The notes under the pieces are model-generated. The model ran no database searches. It worked only from the letters and a program-made list of their open reading frames with translations, and was not told the DNA's origin. 64,000 bases of DNA from Novosphingobium sp. PhB57 (GTDB taxonomy: Bacteria; Pseudomonadota; Alphaproteobacteria; Sphingomonadales; Sphingomonadaceae), in NCBI RefSeq assembly GCF_004342985.1, contig NZ_SMBO01000001.1:1240001-1304000 (forward strand), written 5' to 3'. Of the stretch, positions 62,248 through 64,000 are shown piece by piece (position 1 is the first letter of the stretch; every line of letters begins with the position of its first letter). A program made the position numbers and the translations under genes.

Positions 62248-62549
62248 TATTCGATCACCTTGGGCACGCCGAAGAAGCCGTGTTCGGCGGCGGGAGCATT
62301 GGCCAGAACGGCATCGCGCTTGTTGCCGCCGGTCAGCGGATCGGCATCGATCACGTCATCGCGCAGGCGCAGCGTGTTGGGGATGACGGCGGTCATCGGC
62401 TCAACTTGCGAGGTATCGACTTCGCCGAGCTGCTCTACCCAGGCGAGAATGCCGTTGAGTTCGGGGACCATCGCCTCGATTTCAGCCTCGCTCACCTTGA
62501 TGCGGGCAAGGCTGGCGATCTTCGCAACGGTTGCGGTATCGACCGACAT
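62247..62549 (-). CDS. gatC: Asp-tRNA(Asn)/Glu-tRNA(Gln) amidotransferase subunit C
   Basis: This 100-aa subunit stabilises GatA and wraps around the complex. It shows [18 protein letters not shown] (about 8-25) and the usual [16 protein letters not shown] (about 52-67). It heads the gatCAB operon, and a 9-bp hairpin (62569-62590) lies 20 bp upstream of the start. Confidence 0.96.
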   Translation of the reverse strand: MSVDTATVAKIASLARIKVSEAEIEAMVPELNGILAWVEQLGEVDTSQVEPMTAVIPNTLRLRDDVIDADPLTGGNKRDAVLANAPAAEHGFFGVPKVIE

Positions 62550-62568
62550 GGCTTTCCTTCAGGTTTGA

Positions 62569-62590
62569 CCGGCGTGGCGCACCACGCCGG
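62569..62590 (-). promoter_or_regulatory. Hairpin in the gatC leader
   Basis: CCGGCGTGG-CGCA-CCACGCCGG is a perfect 9-bp inverted repeat, 20 bp before the gatC start. There is no U-tract, so it is a leader structure rather than a terminator, and may affect translation. Confidence 0.4.
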
Positions 62591-62684
62591 GAGATCAGTC
62601 CGGGCAGCTAGCACCCGGCCGAATTTGCTTCAAGCAGGGACGCCTCCGCGAGGAGCACGCCCCGATGCGCTATTGGCAGGCGCG

Positions 62685-63188
62685 TTACTGGCCGGATTGA
62701 CCCGGTTGCGCCTGCTCCTGGCCTTGACCTTGTTGTGCCGCGATCATCGCGTCCAGCTCGGCCTGGGTCTTGAAGTCCAGCAAGGTGACTTCGAAGACGA
62801 GATCCGAATTCGGCGGAATCGGTCCGCCGCCCTCGGCGCCGTAGGCCAGCTCCGAAGGGATCTCCAGGCGATAGCTGCCGCCGCGCTGCATCTGTACGAG
62901 GCCGTCGGCAAAGCCGGGCACGACGCTTCCAACCGCCATCGGCATCTGCTCGTTCTGGTCGAACACGGTGCCGTCCTTGAGCATGCCCTTGTAGCTCACC
63001 AGCACATAGTCCTCGCGGGTGGGCTTTTCGCCCTGCCCCGCGGTCAGCGTGGTGACGGCGACCTTGCGGGCCGGCGCGGCAGCCGTTGAGCCGACAGCCG
63101 GCGCGGCCTTTTCCTGCGCGGCGGCCGGAGCCGCGGCAGGCAGGACGAAAGCCAGCGCCAGAAGCGAAGAGCCGATCTTGCGGTTCAT
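62685..63188 (-). CDS. FKBP-type peptidyl-prolyl isomerase, periplasmic
   Basis: This 167-aa protein has a Sec signal ending at AAAQ (about 1-25) and an FKBP domain (about 40-150): YVLVSYKGMLKDGTVFDQN, VVPGFADGLVQMQRGGSYRL and IPSELAYG are diagnostic. It catalyses proline isomerisation in folding envelope proteins. The Gln-rich tail is variable. It starts 11 bp after the next gene upstream and shares its operon. Confidence 0.92.
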   Translation of the reverse strand: MNRKIGSSLLALAFVLPAAAPAAAQEKAAPAVGSTAAAPARKVAVTTLTAGQGEKPTREDYVLVSYKGMLKDGTVFDQNEQMPMAVGSVVPGFADGLVQMQRGGSYRLEIPSELAYGAEGGGPIPPNSDLVFEVTLLDFKTQAELDAMIAAQQGQGQEQAQPGQSGQ

Positions 63189-63199
63189 GAAGGACGCGA

Positions 63200-63769
63200 T
63201 CAGCGTGCCGGGCCTTCGGCGCCGGGTACGACACCGCCCGGAAGGGCGCCGCCGGGGATGGCCGCGCCGGGTGCGCCAGGAGCACCGCCGCCCTGCATCT
63301 GCTGGAGCTGCTGCATCAGGCGCTGCTGCTGTTCGATCTCGGCGCGGCTCTTGAAGTCCAGCAGCTCGATCTCGAAGTTCAGGTCCGTGTTCGCCGGGAT
63401 CTGGCCCACGGCCTTGTCGCCGTAAGCAAGCTTCGCGGGAATCTCGACGTCGTACTTGCCGCCGCGCTGCATCTTCACCAGCGCCTTGGAGAAGCCCGGG
63501 ATCACTTCGTTGAGCGCCATCGGCACCTGCTGGGCCTGGTCGAAGACCTTACCGTCAGGCAGCGTGCCCTTGTAGTTGATGAGCACCACGTCCGCCACGG
63601 TCGGCGATTCGCCGGTGCCGGCGGTCAGCGTCTTGACATGGACCTGCGGCGGCAGGGCAGCATAGGCGACACCACCCGCGGCCAGCGCGATTGCAGCGAC
63701 GCCGAGCCAGATCTTGCCCAGCGAGCCCTTTTCAATCGGCTGCAGCGGAACGCGAGTGATCTCAGTCAT
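63200..63769 (-). CDS. FKBP-type peptidyl-prolyl isomerase, membrane anchored
   Basis: This 189-aa protein has an N-terminal membrane segment (IWLGVAAIALAAGGVAYAAL, about 19-38) that is not followed by a clear cleavage site, so it is probably anchored. The FKBP domain (about 48-150) has VVLINYKGTLPDGKVFDQ and VIPGFSKALVKMQRGGKYDV. The Pro/Gly-rich tail follows. It is a recent-looking duplicate of the following FKBP gene. Confidence 0.92.
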   Translation of the reverse strand: MTEITRVPLQPIEKGSLGKIWLGVAAIALAAGGVAYAALPPQVHVKTLTAGTGESPTVADVVLINYKGTLPDGKVFDQAQQVPMALNEVIPGFSKALVKMQRGGKYDVEIPAKLAYGDKAVGQIPANTDLNFEIELLDFKSRAEIEQQQRLMQQLQQMQGGGAPGAPGAAIPGGALPGGVVPGAEGPAR

Positions 63770-63826
63770 GGTCTAGGGCCTCGTTCGGGTTCGCCCGCCA
63801 GGAACACCTGCACGGCAGATGCACAA

Positions 63827-63854
63827 AGGGCGCGGATGGAAATTTCCGCGCCCT
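63827..63854 (-). terminator. Hairpin upstream of the FKBP operon
   Basis: AGGGCGCGGA and TCCGCGCCCT form a perfect 10-bp stem with an 8-nt loop. On the minus strand it is followed by TTTGTG, so it probably ends a gene lying beyond the right edge. In the 231 bp right of 63769 I see no gene I can support. Confidence 0.6.
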
Positions 63855-64000
63855 CATGGCTCAAGCCGGAGCGGCGTTCAAGCCGCAAGCCGAGCAATTT
63901 AAGATGTGCCAATCACAATCGTGTCATCACGATCCTGACTGTAGCGGCATCCTTGCGCGAGGCCCGCTCGGAAACGGGAACCATGCGCTGCCGCAACCCC

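Noticed and set aside
1..64000. tRNA, rRNA, insertion sequences or phage genes
   Set aside because: I found no cloverleaf, no rRNA signature, no transposase or integrase, and no terminal inverted repeats with target duplications.
63855..64000. Partial gene at the right edge
   Set aside because: Short open frames exist on both strands, but none shows a recognisable C-terminus or composition convincing enough to call.

Overview
The window looks like chromosome from an alphaproteobacterium of the Sphingomonadaceae, most likely Novosphingobium or a close relative (inference). The grounds are high GC, three large TonB-dependent receptors, an exosortase A (XrtA) exopolysaccharide locus, an RpoH-type clpB promoter, GTG/TTG starts, and many small secreted proteins without recognisable domains. 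I see no tRNA, rRNA, CRISPR array, insertion sequence or prophage.

Layout. (1) 1-8.3 kb: one side of an XrtA exopolysaccharide locus. It has a tyrosine autokinase (cut by the window edge), chain-length determinant, export lipoprotein, PLP decarboxylase, AMP-forming ligase, FemAB-like protein, acyl carrier protein and two hydrolase-fold proteins. (2) 8.3-13.1 kb: trxB, an alpha/beta hydrolase, a small membrane protein, a 14-bp tandem repeat and modABC for molybdate uptake. (3) 13.2-33.4 kb: a catabolic island that I read as a glycoside, probably aryl C-glycoside, degradation locus. It has a two-subunit C-glycoside deglycosidase, GH43 and GH3 glycosidases, a nucleoside-hydrolase-like protein, a GMC sugar oxidoreductase with its Tat-exported small subunit, a TIM-barrel isomerase/hydratase, a Gfo/Idh dehydrogenase, a Rieske oxygenase, an LLM flavin monooxygenase with flavin reductase, two MFS transporters, a TonB receptor and a TetR regulator. 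Five intergenic sites of the form GAAT-N4-ATTCTAAT, plus a weaker sixth, lie in front of these operons. I infer one regulon, probably run by the TetR protein. (4) 33.5-38.7 kb: housekeeping and fatty-acid/stress genes (peroxiredoxin, two SDRs, MTA phosphorylase, TetR). (5) 38.7-52.3 kb: two large TonB receptors, each with non-haem Fe(II)/2-oxoglutarate oxygenases nearby. With the first are a TPR-sulfotransferase, a TPR-Asp/Asn hydroxylase and a TPR-2OG oxygenase; after the second is a prolyl-4-hydroxylase-like protein with a helical-repeat N-terminus. Their joint function is unknown to me. (6) 52.3-64 kb: clpB, a SnoaL-like protein, an M16 double-domain protease lipoprotein, gatCAB and two FKBP peptidyl-prolyl isomerases.

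How the island may work (inference): the TonB receptor imports a glycosylated aromatic across the outer membrane. GH3, GH43 and the nucleoside-hydrolase-like protein trim O- or N-linked sugars. The GMC/small-subunit pair oxidises the remaining sugar at C3. The deglycosidase then splits the sugar-aglycone bond, and the Gfo/Idh and TIM-barrel enzymes process the keto-sugar. The Rieske and LLM oxygenases attack the aglycone, and the DHA2-type transporter may export toxic aglycone.
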